A DNA stretch of 64,000 nucleotides from Enterococcus gilvus ATCC BAA-350 (GCF_000407545.1 NZ_ASWH01000001.1:853501-917500), one strand, 5' to 3'; positions 44,556 through 53,551 are shown, counted from the first letter of the stretch. A program made the numbers and translations. Notes: a model not told the origin generated them from the letters alone.

Positions 44556-45314
44556 CTAGACTAAAATCAATTTCGCATAGGCACTGATCATGCGCTTGTA
44601 GTCCAGAGGCAATTTTTTACTAGTAATGACTACATCTACTGATGACCAGGGAGCCACTTGAACGAGAGAAGTTTTTTCAAATTTCGTGTGATCCAAAAGC
44701 ACGATTTTTTTTGTAGATTTTTTTAGCATCCGACGTTTTGCTTCAGCGTCAATCAAAGACGATGTACAAAAGCCTTTGCGATTTTTGACCCCGCTGGAGC
44801 CGAAAAAGCAAAGATCAAATTGAATATCGGGATATATCTCACTGCCATTGTTGCGAAAAGCCATATCTGCGGGAGAGTATTCTCCGCCAAAACAAAAGAG
44901 TTTGTGTTGACTGAGGGCAAGTTGGGAGATGGCCGCAAGGGAGCTAGTAAAAATCTGTTTCTTTTCCAAGGACCCCATTTTTTTTGCCAAAAGTGCCAAG
45001 GTGCTTCCCTGATCGAGGCCGATAGTATAGTCGTCAGAAGTAATGCAATCTAATGCGGCTTGTGTCAATGCTTCCTTCTCAGCAAATTGTGAGGTACGTT
45101 GGAAGACAGGAGCCAATTCTTTTTCACGAACTAACGTGGCTTTGCCGTGCAGCTTTTCTATAATGCCTTCCTTCGCTAGGTAGGTTAAGTCTTTTCGAAT
45201 GGTTTCATCAGAGACATGAAACTTTTTCACTAATTCACGAACTTTCAGCTCATTTTGATGATAGAAAAGTTCCGTGATTTCTTTGCGGCGTTGCGCAATT
45301 TCTGCAGCCTTCAT
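44556..45314 (-). CDS. DeoR/GlpR-family repressor
   Basis: 252 residues from ATG 45314 (GGGGG 6 bases upstream; the longer frame runs over the divergent promoter). N-terminal HTH: LKVRELVKKFHVSDETIRKDL followed by GIIEKLHGKATL, the DeoR signature; then a sugar-phosphate-sensing DeoRC domain with IGLDQGSTLALLAKK and LDHTKFEKTSL. It likely responds to a phosphorylated sugar intermediate and represses the divergent glycyl-radical-enzyme genes. Confidence 0.9.
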   Translation of the reverse strand: MKAAEIAQRRKEITELFYHQNELKVRELVKKFHVSDETIRKDLTYLAKEGIIEKLHGKATLVREKELAPVFQRTSQFAEKEALTQAALDCITSDDYTIGLDQGSTLALLAKKMGSLEKKQIFTSSLAAISQLALSQHKLFCFGGEYSPADMAFRNNGSEIYPDIQFDLCFFGSSGVKNRKGFCTSSLIDAEAKRRMLKKSTKKIVLLDHTKFEKTSLVQVAPWSSVDVVITSKKLPLDYKRMISAYAKLILV

Positions 45315-45424
45315 AAACATCCCCCTTTTTTTAACGGTAGCATGAGATTCCAACAAAAACAATCTAAAACTTGGGAAAAAGTGAACAAATCCAACTTTTT
45401 TACTGTAATTCAAAGAATTCTGTG

Positions 45425-45438
45425 GTTTCAATCGAAAC
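45425..45438. promoter_or_regulatory. Palindromic operator candidate, DeoR/GRE divergent region
   Basis: GTTTCAATCGAAAC is an inverted repeat (GTTTC/GAAAC, 4-base centre) 8-11 bases upstream of the -10 box TATACT (45446-45451) of the glycyl radical enzyme gene, where a repressor would block RNA polymerase. Confidence 0.5.
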
Positions 45439-45482
45439 ATATTTCTATACTAAGTGTGAATAGAAGAAGAGGAGTGAAAAAA

Positions 45483-47831
45483 ATGGGAACAGGAGTTATT
45501 GATTTGGAACAAAACAATGCAAATCTCGTGATGAAAGGGAATCCACGGATTCAAGCAATGAAGAGTCATTTATTCAAAGAAAAGCGTCAGATTTCATTGG
45601 AACGCGCATTGCTTTATACGGAAAGTTATCGTCAAACAGAAGGTGAGCCTACCATCATTCGTCGCGCAAAGGCAGTCGCACATATTTTAGGGAGTGTTGA
45701 AATAAGCATTCGTGAAGGGGAATTGTTAGTCGGAAATCGAACGGTGCGTCCGAGATCAGGGATTCTTTCACCGGAAATGGACCCTTATTGGATCATGAAA
45801 GAAATCGATACGATCGATACACGACCGCAGGACCAATTTGAGTTTACAGAGGCGGATAAAAAAATCTACCGTGAAAAATTATTTCCATATTGGGAAAAGC
45901 GCTCAATGAAAGATTTCATCAATGGTGAGCTGACAGAAGAAGTAAGTGCAGCTTTGAAGGAGGAAGTTTTCAAATTAAATCAAACGGATAAGGGACAAGG
46001 GCACATTATTATGGATTTCCCCGGCATCCTATCACGTGGAATCGGCAGCTATCTTGGAAAGTTAGACGAGAAAATCAAGGAAGACCCGGATAACCTGTTT
46101 TACCAAGCTGGGAAAATCATTTTTATTGGGATGAAAGATCATTTCTTACGCTATGGGGAATTGGCGGAGTCTTTAGGAAAAGACGAGAAAGAACCAAAAA
46201 GACGTCAAGAACTGCAACGAATCGCTGAAATGTGCCGGAAACTAAGTATTGATAAGCCAGAATCCTTTTATGAGGCTCTTCAATTATTATGGATGACCAG
46301 TATCGTTGGACAGTATGAATCAAATGCATCTTCCCTTTCTTTGGGACGAATGGATCACTATTTATATCCATTTTACGAAGCCTCGCTAAATAAAGGCGTG
46401 GACAAAGAATTCCTTTACGAAGTGCTGGGTGATTTTTATGTGAAGACAAATGACGTAGTGCTTCTACGTTCTGAAAGCAGCGCAAAATGCTTCGCTGGAT
46501 TTCCTACTGGCTATACCGTTGTTCTAGGTGGGCTAGATGCATTGGGACACACATCTGTTAATCCGCTGTCGTTCGTGATGTTGGAACTTTACCATGAGAT
46601 CCTGTTGCCGCAGCCAAACTTGTCAGTGAGAATGAACGAATTGATCCCTCGCCGGTTTTTACTAAAAACGGTGGAAACGATTCGTTTGGGAACAGGTATC
46701 CCTCAATTATTCAACGACGATGTCTGTGTTCCCGCATTTTTGAGTAAAGGCGTATCGCTCGACGACGCGCGAGACTATGCAACGGTGGGCTGTGTGGAGA
46801 CTTCGATTCCTGGAAAGACTTACGGTCTCCACGATATTGCACTTTTTAATCTGCTTCGGATCATGGAGTTGAGTATCTATGAATTGAGAAACGAGTCGGA
46901 TTTGACCTATGACCAATTAGTCGAAACGATTGAAAAGAAAATCGATTACTATGTGGAGTTGGTAGTTAAAGGATCGAATATCGTGGATTTGGGTCATCGG
47001 CAATACGCGCCTACCCCATTTTTATCTGTCTTGATCAATGACTGTCTGGAAAATGGAAAGGATGTCACAGAAGGCGGTGCTCGTTACAACTTTTCCGGAG
47101 TGCAGGGCATTGGAGAAGCCAACTTGAGTGACTCGATGTATGTCATCAAGAAAATGGTTTTTGAGAAGAAGGAAATGCGCTTTAGTGAGTTAGTGGATGC
47201 ATTAGAGTCTAATTTTACAGGTGACTATGCTGCGCTGCAACAGCATGTGATCCAGGATTTTGAAAAATTTGGAAACGACGATGACGAGCTGGATATCATT
47301 GCAGCAACATTCTTCCGACATTATGCCAAAGAATTAGAGAAATACGAGAATGTGCGTGGTGGACAGTTTATTCCTGGGGCCTATACCGTTTCAGCTCATA
47401 TCCCACTAGGGGAAGCAGTGGGTGCGACTCCTGATGGTCGAAAAGCACAGGAACAATTAGCTGATGGCGGACTATCACCGATGGTCGGGCGCGATCATTT
47501 AGGGCCGACAGCGGTATTAAAGTCTGTCAGCAAGCTAGATAATTTCTTGACGGTGAATGGCAGCTTACTGAACCTAAAGTTTCAACCGAACACGTTGAAA
47601 GGACAGCAAGGCTTGAACAAATTTGCCGACTTTTTATTGGCGTTTACAAAGTTAAAAATTCAACACGTCCAATTCAATGTTCAATCAAGAGAAACGTTGT
47701 TAGAAGCTCAAAAACATCCTGAAAAATATTCGGGATTGCTGGTTCGCGTAGCTGGGTATAGCGCCTTTTTCGTTGATTTAAACAAACAAATTCAAGACGA
47801 TATTATCGCACGTGTTGAACATCAATTGTAG
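45483..47831 (+). CDS. Glycyl radical enzyme, PFL2/dehydratase group
   Basis: 782 residues from ATG 45483 (GGAGTG upstream). The C-terminal glycyl radical motif VRVAGYSAFF puts the radical at G758, and the active-site thiyl cysteine is C437 in ATVGCVETS. The CVE triplet, with acid E439 two residues on, is the mark of dehydratase/lyase-type members (glycerol dehydratase, PflD/YbiW) rather than true pyruvate formate-lyase, which has two adjacent cysteines. It works anaerobically and needs the activase downstream. Fructose-type PTS neighbours suggest a phosphorylated polyol or anhydro-sugar as substrate (inference). Confidence 0.88.
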   Translation: MGTGVIDLEQNNANLVMKGNPRIQAMKSHLFKEKRQISLERALLYTESYRQTEGEPTIIRRAKAVAHILGSVEISIREGELLVGNRTVRPRSGILSPEMDPYWIMKEIDTIDTRPQDQFEFTEADKKIYREKLFPYWEKRSMKDFINGELTEEVSAALKEEVFKLNQTDKGQGHIIMDFPGILSRGIGSYLGKLDEKIKEDPDNLFYQAGKIIFIGMKDHFLRYGELAESLGKDEKEPKRRQELQRIAEMCRKLSIDKPESFYEALQLLWMTSIVGQYESNASSLSLGRMDHYLYPFYEASLNKGVDKEFLYEVLGDFYVKTNDVVLLRSESSAKCFAGFPTGYTVVLGGLDALGHTSVNPLSFVMLELYHEILLPQPNLSVRMNELIPRRFLLKTVETIRLGTGIPQLFNDDVCVPAFLSKGVSLDDARDYATVGCVETSIPGKTYGLHDIALFNLLRIMELSIYELRNESDLTYDQLVETIEKKIDYYVELVVKGSNIVDLGHRQYAPTPFLSVLINDCLENGKDVTEGGARYNFSGVQGIGEANLSDSMYVIKKMVFEKKEMRFSELVDALESNFTGDYAALQQHVIQDFEKFGNDDDELDIIAATFFRHYAKELEKYENVRGGQFIPGAYTVSAHIPLGEAVGATPDGRKAQEQLADGGLSPMVGRDHLGPTAVLKSVSKLDNFLTVNGSLLNLKFQPNTLKGQQGLNKFADFLLAFTKLKIQHVQFNVQSRETLLEAQKHPEKYSGLLVRVAGYSAFFVDLNKQIQDDIIARVEHQL

Positions 47832-47845
47832 GGTGAGGGATAGCA

Positions 47846-48628
47846 ATGAAACAAGGATTGGTCTTTAATGTTCAACGGTATTCGGTTCACGATGGCGGCG
47901 GTATTCGAACACTGGTTTTCTTGAAAGGATGTCCTTTGCGTTGTCCGTGGTGCTCAAATCCTGAATCACGTAAAAAAGTAACACCCGCTACGTGGACAAA
48001 AAATGGGAAAACTGAACAGATTGGTGAGTGGCGCACCATAGACGATCTTTTGGAGGTTGTCTTGAAGGATGAAATTTTTTATCGGACATCTGGCGGCGGG
48101 GTCACGCTTTCTGGCGGTGAGGTGTTAATGCAGGCCGAGTTTGCGACGGCTTTTTTAAAAGAGCTGCACGATCTCGGTATTCATACAGCTATTGAAACGA
48201 CGGGCTGTTTTCCAGTAGAGCGCTTAAAAATGCTTACACCGTATGTTGATCAAGTATTGTTTGATTTAAAGATCATGGACCGCTGTGAAGCAAAAAAAGT
48301 GATCGGTCTGGAAACAGACACAGTCAGAGAAAACATGGACTATCTTTTGACGCAAACGCACATCCAAGTGATTCCTCGAGTTCCGTTGATTCCTGAATAC
48401 ACGACGAATAAAGAAAATCGGCAGCAGCTTATTCACTTTTTAACAAAACGTAAACTAACAGAGGTTCATCTATTGCCCTTTCATCAGTACGGCAGCAGTA
48501 AATATGATTATTTAGGGTGGGAATACGCGATGAAGGAGGTTCAACCGTTAAGCACGGAAGAAGTGAGAACTATTAAGGAGGACTTCCAATGTGCTGGAAT
48601 CCATGCCAATATTGAAGGGTTAGACTGA
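47846..48628 (+). CDS. Glycyl radical enzyme activase (radical SAM)
   Basis: 260 residues. Radical SAM motif C29-x3-C33-x2-C36 in KGCPLRCPWCSNPES, then TLSGGEVLMQAEF and TTNKENRQQLI. It installs the glycyl radical on the enzyme 14 bases upstream, using AdoMet and an Fe4S4 cluster. Activases of dehydratase-type enzymes normally carry an extra ferredoxin-like insert with about eight cysteines after the first motif; here that stretch (residues about 40-70) has none, giving the compact PFL-activase form. Confidence 0.92.
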   Translation: MKQGLVFNVQRYSVHDGGGIRTLVFLKGCPLRCPWCSNPESRKKVTPATWTKNGKTEQIGEWRTIDDLLEVVLKDEIFYRTSGGGVTLSGGEVLMQAEFATAFLKELHDLGIHTAIETTGCFPVERLKMLTPYVDQVLFDLKIMDRCEAKKVIGLETDTVRENMDYLLTQTHIQVIPRVPLIPEYTTNKENRQQLIHFLTKRKLTEVHLLPFHQYGSSKYDYLGWEYAMKEVQPLSTEEVRTIKEDFQCAGIHANIEGLD

Positions 48629-48650
48629 GAGGCGTAGAGCCTCTCTTTTT
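48627..48650 (+). terminator. Terminator after the activase gene
   Basis: GAGAGGC (48627-48633), loop GTAGA, GCCTCTC (48639-48645), then TTTTTTATTTTT. Confidence 0.93.
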
Positions 48651-48701
48651 TATTTTTATGAGCAATTACTTTGTGAAATCATTTCTTTTTTTCAAAGTTG
48701 A

Positions 48702-48886
48702 TTGTTTTCTCTTTGTGAATCAGTTATAGTATGTAGCGAATGTTTCCAGCTTTTTTTTACTTATATGAAAGAAAGTGAGGGGAAACGCACGAAGGAAAAG
48801 AGATTACTAAGAGGTTTCACCTTAATAATAAGCAGTCCCCAGTAAAATAAGGGGCGAGCACTTCGGTAGAATGCACTAGGAGGTAA
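48702..48886 (+). promoter_or_regulatory. rlmN promoter and structured leader
   Basis: TTGTTT (48702-48707), 17 bases, TATAGT (48725-48730) is a fair promoter. The leader of about 150 nt can pair GGGGA (48779-48783) with TCCCC (48836-48840), enclosing AGGT/ACCT (48812-48822), or instead pair CCCC (48837-48840) with GGGG (48851-48854). A further GCA-TTC/GAA-TGC hairpin precedes AGGAGG (48878-48883). The two pairings exclude each other. Confidence 0.5.
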
Positions 48887-48890
48887 CACT

Positions 48891-49958
48891 TTGGATAAAC
48901 CCTCAATTTATGGTTTAAGAAGAGAAGAATTAGTCGAATGGTTTTTAGAACACGGGGAAAAGAAATTCCGTGCAACACAAGTTTGGGAATGGCTTTATCG
49001 CAGCCGTGTCAGTGAGTTTGCAGAAATGAGCAATCTTTCAAAACAAACAATTGCTTTGTTAGAGGAAAATTTTATCATCAATCCGTTAAAACAATTGGTC
49101 GTGCAGGAAGCTAGCGACGGGACGGTCAAGTATTTATTTGAACTACCGGATCATTTAATGATCGAAACGGTCTTGATGCGCCAAGAATACGGGTTGTCTG
49201 TCTGTGTGACGACTCAAGTTGGCTGTAATATTGGCTGCACATTTTGTGCTTCTGGGTTATTAAAGAAACAGCGGGATTTAACGGCAGGCGAGATCGTCGC
49301 ACAGATCATGCTCGTGCAGCACTATTTCGATGAACGCGGCGAAGAAGAACGTGTCTCACACGTTGTTGTTATGGGCATCGGAGAACCCTTCGATAATTAC
49401 AACAATGTGATGGATTTTCTGCATGTCATCAACGACGACAAGGGAATGGCCATTGGCGCGCGCCATATTACGGTCTCAACAAGCGGCTTAGTACCAAAAA
49501 TCAAAAAATTTGCGGAAAATGGTTTACAGGTCAATTTGGCCATCTCATTGCATGCACCAAACAATGAAGTTCGTTCATCCATCATGCGAATCAACCGCAG
49601 CTTCCCAATCGAAAAATTGATGGACGCAGTGGATTATTATATAGAAGAAACCAATCGTCGTGTAACATTTGAATACATTATGCTCTCTGGAGTAAACGAC
49701 CGTCCAGATCATGCACAGCAATTAGCCGATTTGATGAAGGACAAGAAAAAACTGGTTTACGTAAACTTGATTCCTTACAACCCGGTTAGTGAACACGACC
49801 AATATTCTCGAAGTAGTAAAGCAGATGTTCTGCGTTTTTACGATGTCTTGAAAAAGAACGGAATCAATTGTGTCATTCGAAAAGAACATGGTACAGACAT
49901 CGATGCCGCCTGCGGACAACTACGTAGTAAGCAAATGAAAAAAGCAGCCTCAAAATAA
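48891..49958 (+). CDS. rlmN: Dual-specificity RNA methyltransferase RlmN
   Basis: 355 residues from TTG (AGGAGGTAA upstream). Radical SAM motif C112-x3-C116-x2-C119 in [12 protein letters not shown]; the methyl-carrying cysteine C341 lies in [11 protein letters not shown]-terminal [14 protein letters not shown] matches the family. It methylates C2 of A2503 in 23S rRNA and A37 in some tRNAs. The FxRxxHGxDIxAACGQL end fits RlmN better than the resistance enzyme Cfr. Confidence 0.95.
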   Translation: MDKPSIYGLRREELVEWFLEHGEKKFRATQVWEWLYRSRVSEFAEMSNLSKQTIALLEENFIINPLKQLVVQEASDGTVKYLFELPDHLMIETVLMRQEYGLSVCVTTQVGCNIGCTFCASGLLKKQRDLTAGEIVAQIMLVQHYFDERGEEERVSHVVVMGIGEPFDNYNNVMDFLHVINDDKGMAIGARHITVSTSGLVPKIKKFAENGLQVNLAISLHAPNNEVRSSIMRINRSFPIEKLMDAVDYYIEETNRRVTFEYIMLSGVNDRPDHAQQLADLMKDKKKLVYVNLIPYNPVSEHDQYSRSSKADVLRFYDVLKKNGINCVIRKEHGTDIDAACGQLRSKQMKKAASK

Positions 49959-49968
49959 AACAAACGTC

Positions 49969-49997
49969 TCCTTCAGTTTCTGAAGGAGTTTTTTTTG
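49969..49997 (+). terminator. Terminator of rlmN
   Basis: CTCCTTCAG, loop TTT, CTGAAGGAG (49969-49989), then eight T. Confidence 0.95.
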
Positions 49998-50038
49998 TTG
50001 TATGATACACTTAAAAGAAAGTGCGCGAGGAGAAAGAG

Positions 50039-50854
50039 ATGAATACTGAAGATATTCAAGCAATTTTGGATCGCCGTTATGATCAAGGGTGGGATTATTG
50101 GACGACAGAAGACCGACGCTTAGGAAAAGGGGCGCCTTTTTCATGTTTAGAATCGGCGGAGTATTTATTGGAACTGGGAATGGACCCGCAGACAGAAGTC
50201 TTACAAGAGATAGCGCAACTTTTATGGGAAAGCTGGCAGGAGCCCGGGGATTTAAAGCTATATCCTAAAGGAGCAATATTCCCATGCCAAACAATCCCAG
50301 CGGCTACGTTACTCGTACGGTTAGGTCATGGGGATGACCCAAGAATGAAACAGACTGTCACGCATTTACTGTCAACACGTCACAAAGACGGCGGCTGGTG
50401 GTGCAAAAAATTCTACTTTGGCAAAGGACCTGAAACAACCGTTTCCAATCCACTGCCGACATTGAATGCATTGGAACTTTTCCGCCAGATAGAAACTGTT
50501 GACGCGTCAGAATTAGAGGCGGCGATTGAATTTCTCTTACATCATTGGGAAACGAAACTGCCGATTGGTCCCTGTCATTACGGAATCGGAACGCTGTTCA
50601 TGCAGGTGGAATATCCATTTCGCGGATACAATTTATTTTACTATCTCTATGTCTTGTCCTTCTATGAGCAGGCTCGTAAAGACGCGCGATTCATGGAAGC
50701 CTTTGGATTATTTAAAGACAAAACAGTGGATGGGCAAGTAGTCGTTGAACGGGTGGTTCCGAAATTACGGAAATTGACCTTTTGTCAAAAAGGTCAAACA
50801 AGCGCAGTCGCGACGAAACGTTATCAAGAAATTCTCAAAAATTTAGCAAAATAG
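50039..50854 (+). CDS. Terpenoid-cyclase/prenyltransferase toroid-fold protein
   Basis: 271 residues from ATG 50039 (GAGGAG upstream). Repeated helical pairs with ALLVRLGHGDDPRMKQTV and STRHKDGGWWCKK, a QW-like DGGWW repeat, followed by PTLNALELFRQI, suggest an alpha/alpha-toroid fold as in squalene cyclases and prenyltransferases. No DxDD protonation motif is present and only half a toroid is covered, so it is probably not a cyclase. Cysteines in FSCLES, FPCQT, WWCKK and GPCHYG could bind metal. Role unknown. Confidence 0.6.
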   Translation: MNTEDIQAILDRRYDQGWDYWTTEDRRLGKGAPFSCLESAEYLLELGMDPQTEVLQEIAQLLWESWQEPGDLKLYPKGAIFPCQTIPAATLLVRLGHGDDPRMKQTVTHLLSTRHKDGGWWCKKFYFGKGPETTVSNPLPTLNALELFRQIETVDASELEAAIEFLLHHWETKLPIGPCHYGIGTLFMQVEYPFRGYNLFYYLYVLSFYEQARKDARFMEAFGLFKDKTVDGQVVVERVVPKLRKLTFCQKGQTSAVATKRYQEILKNLAK

Positions 50855-50981
50855 AAGAAAGAATTTTTTAGGTGCTGCACTACCAAGAAACTGCGTAAGG
50901 AAGTACGCGCGATAGAGAAAATCCTCTTGCAGGTTGCAAAAAATTAAGAATGCTCTTGATGGAAACAGCGATCCGTCAAAC

Positions 50982-51022
50982 AAAATAGCCAAGAACATGT
51001 TTCAGGTGTTCTTGGCTATTTT
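50982..51022. terminator. Bidirectional terminator
   Basis: AAAATAGCCAAGAACA (50982-50997) pairs perfectly with TGTTCTTGGCTATTTT (51007-51022) between convergent genes. The 127 bases before it hold no gene. Confidence 0.93.
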
Positions 51023-51025
51023 GTA

Positions 51026-51505
51026 TTAGGCTAAAATCGTACCGATCGGGAAAATTTTTCTAAAAACTTTTCGCACCAATGGACCAGCCACAAGCAATTG
51101 GAAAGGGAGGGCCATAACGAGATTCTTTAGAATAGCAAGTCCCCAGATAATAAAAAACTGTTCCCAATGGTGTGTTTGACTCAACACCTCGATCGTCCCA
51201 TAAAGAGACATGAAGAAGACCATTGGTAAAACCATGCAGCTAGAGACAGTAATCACTTTGCGCAAAGGACTAGAAAATGTCGGTATTAATTGAAAGGCTA
51301 TTTTTTTCGCCGGGCCAGAAACCACAAACCAATCAAGAAGCAGTGCACAGCAATACCCCAATGGCAGCCCCAGCCAAGCTGATTTTAAACTGTCCAACGT
51401 AAGAGCACCTGAATGGAGGGCGATGTTATACGCGCTCATCCAGAATACCATCACAAAACACATCATTATCGTATAAACAAAACTTTCTCTTTTATTACTT
51501 GGCAT
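51026..51505 (-). CDS. DUF2798 membrane protein
   Basis: 159 residues with four membrane segments arranged as two similar halves: each half has a pattern like MMCFVMVFWMSAYN or CMVLPMVFFMSLYGT followed by a second span ending in a GPAKK or GPLVRKV turn. This internal duplication is the DUF2798 family of small membrane proteins of unknown function. Transcribed alone with AGGAGG upstream. Confidence 0.8.
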   Translation of the reverse strand: MPSNKRESFVYTIMMCFVMVFWMSAYNIALHSGALTLDSLKSAWLGLPLGYCCALLLDWFVVSGPAKKIAFQLIPTFSSPLRKVITVSSCMVLPMVFFMSLYGTIEVLSQTHHWEQFFIIWGLAILKNLVMALPFQLLVAGPLVRKVFRKIFPIGTILA

Positions 51506-51564
51506 AAAAATCCTCCTATAATGTAGACCGATCCTCCAAAAATAATTAATGGAATTTCGGACGC

Positions 51565-51602
51565 AAAAAAGGCCATCGTATAACTCGCTACGACGGCCTT
51601 TT
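51565..51602. terminator. Terminator-like hairpin in the 51506-51686 gap
   Basis: AAAAGGCC-TCGTA pairs with TACGA-GGCCTTTT (one mismatch), A- and T-flanked on both strands; probably ends the minus-strand Nudix transcript. Confidence 0.85.
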
Positions 51603-51686
51603 AAGGTATCTTCACTGCGTTATGAAACGTTCTTTTTTGCTTGTTCCATTATATACAGATTTTTCAATTTCATGTAAGTAAAATTT

Positions 51687-52523
51687 TTATTTTTTTTCGC
51701 CGATCTCTTCTTTTAGGCGATAAATCTTTGAAGGACGTCCGATCCCGACTGGACGTTCACCGATTTCATCGAAATATTGCAGCATGGCTTTCTTAAAATT
51801 GGAATGATCGACTGTCTTGAAATCGACACCTAAAAACTTCGCAAACACTTTACGGGCTTCGGTGATCGTAAATTCTTCGCCCAATACTTGCAGGATGAGA
51901 GGTTCATGATCCATTTTATTTAACACTCGATTGAATGCTTTGCGAATGATTTCGTTATGGTCAAAGGCCAACGTATCTTTTCCGACGGATTTCCCAGCTT
52001 CCAATTCGATCTCAATGGAAATATCATCACTTGTCAGGCTGATCGTTTCACCATGACGTTCAAGATTGAACCAACGGGCATCTTGTGTATCATCGCCAGC
52101 AGTAGGTGGGACTTGCCCAATGAAGGCCAAATAACTGACCGTAATTACCCAACCACGAGGGTCACGGTTCGGAGTACTAAAGGTATGCAGCTGTTCCACA
52201 CTTTTCCGGCCAATCGTTAAGCCCGTTTCTTCAGCAGTCTCACGCCGAACGCTATCATTCGTGGATTCATTCCGTTCGACAAAGCCTCCGGGTAATGCCC
52301 ATGAATTGCGATACGGATTGCCGCGTCGTTGGATCAATAAAATTTTTAATTGGTCTTCTTCTTTGTTATACCCCATGATGACGATATCGACCGTTACTGA
52401 CGGCTTGTCATATTCGGGATGATCTTGTTCTTTATACCAAGCAACGAATTCAGCTTCGTCTGCTTCGTGTTCATAATAATCTTTTTCTGCTTCTTTAGAG
52501 GCAAATTTTTTCATATGTTTCAC
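51687..52523 (-). CDS. Nudix hydrolase with C-terminal winged helix (NrtR-like)
   Basis: 278 residues. The Nudix box GGFVERNESTNDSVRRETAE then ETGL (residues about 79-102) keeps the catalytic glutamates. The C-terminal about 80 residues (FTITEARKVFAKFLGVDF and GRPSKIYRLKEE) are a winged-helix like that of NrtR, the ADP-ribose-sensing repressor of NAD synthesis. It may therefore be an active ADP-ribose pyrophosphatase, a repressor, or both. No NAD gene is adjacent. Confidence 0.85.
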   Translation of the reverse strand: MKHMKKFASKEAEKDYYEHEADEAEFVAWYKEQDHPEYDKPSVTVDIVIMGYNKEEDQLKILLIQRRGNPYRNSWALPGGFVERNESTNDSVRRETAEETGLTIGRKSVEQLHTFSTPNRDPRGWVITVSYLAFIGQVPPTAGDDTQDARWFNLERHGETISLTSDDISIEIELEAGKSVGKDTLAFDHNEIIRKAFNRVLNKMDHEPLILQVLGEEFTITEARKVFAKFLGVDFKTVDHSNFKKAMLQYFDEIGERPVGIGRPSKIYRLKEEIGEKK

Positions 52524-52574
52524 CCATTTTCTAATTATAAGTATTCGCTACTTTATTGTAGCATGAATAGGCAA

Positions 52575-52606
52575 AAAAGGGGAACTCCGCTTGGAATTCC
52601 CCTTTT
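52575..52606. terminator. Terminator of prsA
   Basis: AAAAGGGGAA (52575-52584) pairs with TTCCCCTTTT (52597-52606); on the minus strand it follows the prsA stop directly. Confidence 0.92.
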
Positions 52607-52618
52607 GTTTCAATCAAA

Positions 52619-53551
52619 CTATTTGGTTGATTCAGTTGTTGCTTTTTTACCTGAACTATTTGTAGTTAAGAAATCAGATAAGATGTTTTCGAATGAATCA
52701 TCTTTGATTTTCACGTTTGCTTTCTTCAATTCTTTTGCAATTACTTCAGAAGAGAAGGTTTGATCCGCCATTTTTGTATCTTCAGCGATTTGTTTCAATT
52801 CTTTTTTGTATTTATCCATGTCGTTGCCTTTAGAAGAATTTTTCTCCATTTTGACAATGTAGTAACTTGATTGGTAAGTTGATGAATCCATCGCAGTGAT
52901 CACGTCAGAAACTTCGCCGTCTTTCAATTTGAAAGCAGCTTCTTTTACTTCAGCAGGCAGGTTTGTTGATTGAGAATCAAATTTGATCTCTCCGCCATCT
53001 TTTTTCGTTGTTTGATCTTGTGATTTTTCTTTCGCGATTTTTGCGAAATCACCTTTGTCATCTAATTGTTTTTTGATTTCTTTTGCTTCATCTTCACTGC
53101 TTGCTAAAATGATGCGAGCAGTCACTTCTGGATGGAAGGAATCCCAAGCAGCTTTTGTATCTTTATCAGTGATTTTCACATGAGCTTTCAAACCTTCTTG
53201 GAAAGCCAATGATTGTTTCAAGTAATCTTTATAAGATTTCTTTGTGTAGCCAGCAGATTTTAATTGGCTTTCAAAGCTGTCGCCCAATTGTTTTTCTTGC
53301 TTGTCGTACTCTTTGTCGATTTGCTTATCTGAAACTTTGTCTCCATAAGCATTTTCAAATACTTTATAGATGATCATGTTGCGAACTAAGCTTTGGTTTG
53401 ATTGTTCTTTTTTCGCTTCGTTATAAAAATCTTCGACGGTAATTTTTCCGCCTTTCATTGTTGCGATGTCCTGGCTAGAACCACCTGAACAGGCCCCCAA
53501 TACAATTACACTAAGTAAGCCAGCAGTGGCTAAAAGAATCTTTTTCTTCAT
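52619..53551 (-). CDS. prsA: Foldase lipoprotein PrsA (parvulin PPIase)
   Basis: 310 residues: signal peptide with lipobox SVIVLGACSGG (lipid Cys about residue 21), an N-terminal helical chaperone part, a central parvulin domain (about 140-235, from VTARIILASSEDEAK to VIKM-like SSYYIVKMEKN), and a C-terminal charged tail ending KKATTESTK. It folds exported proteins outside the membrane. Neighbours ytxH, hit and ecsAB match the Bacillus order. Single-gene transcript. Confidence 0.93.
   Translation of the reverse strand: MKKKILLATAGLLSVIVLGACSGGSSQDIATMKGGKITVEDFYNEAKKEQSNQSLVRNMIIYKVFENAYGDKVSDKQIDKEYDKQEKQLGDSFESQLKSAGYTKKSYKDYLKQSLAFQEGLKAHVKITDKDTKAAWDSFHPEVTARIILASSEDEAKEIKKQLDDKGDFAKIAKEKSQDQTTKKDGGEIKFDSQSTNLPAEVKEAAFKLKDGEVSDVITAMDSSTYQSSYYIVKMEKNSSKGNDMDKYKKELKQIAEDTKMADQTFSSEVIAKELKKANVKIKDDSFENILSDFLTTNSSGKKATTESTK

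Noticed and set aside
45255..45482. N-terminal extension of the glycyl radical enzyme by 76 residues
   Set aside because: It would run through the divergent promoter and the start of the DeoR gene; ATG 45483 has a good ribosome site and a normal family length.
48891..49958. RlmN as the resistance methylase Cfr
   Set aside because: Sequence pattern and chromosomal housekeeping setting fit RlmN; no mobile-element neighbours.
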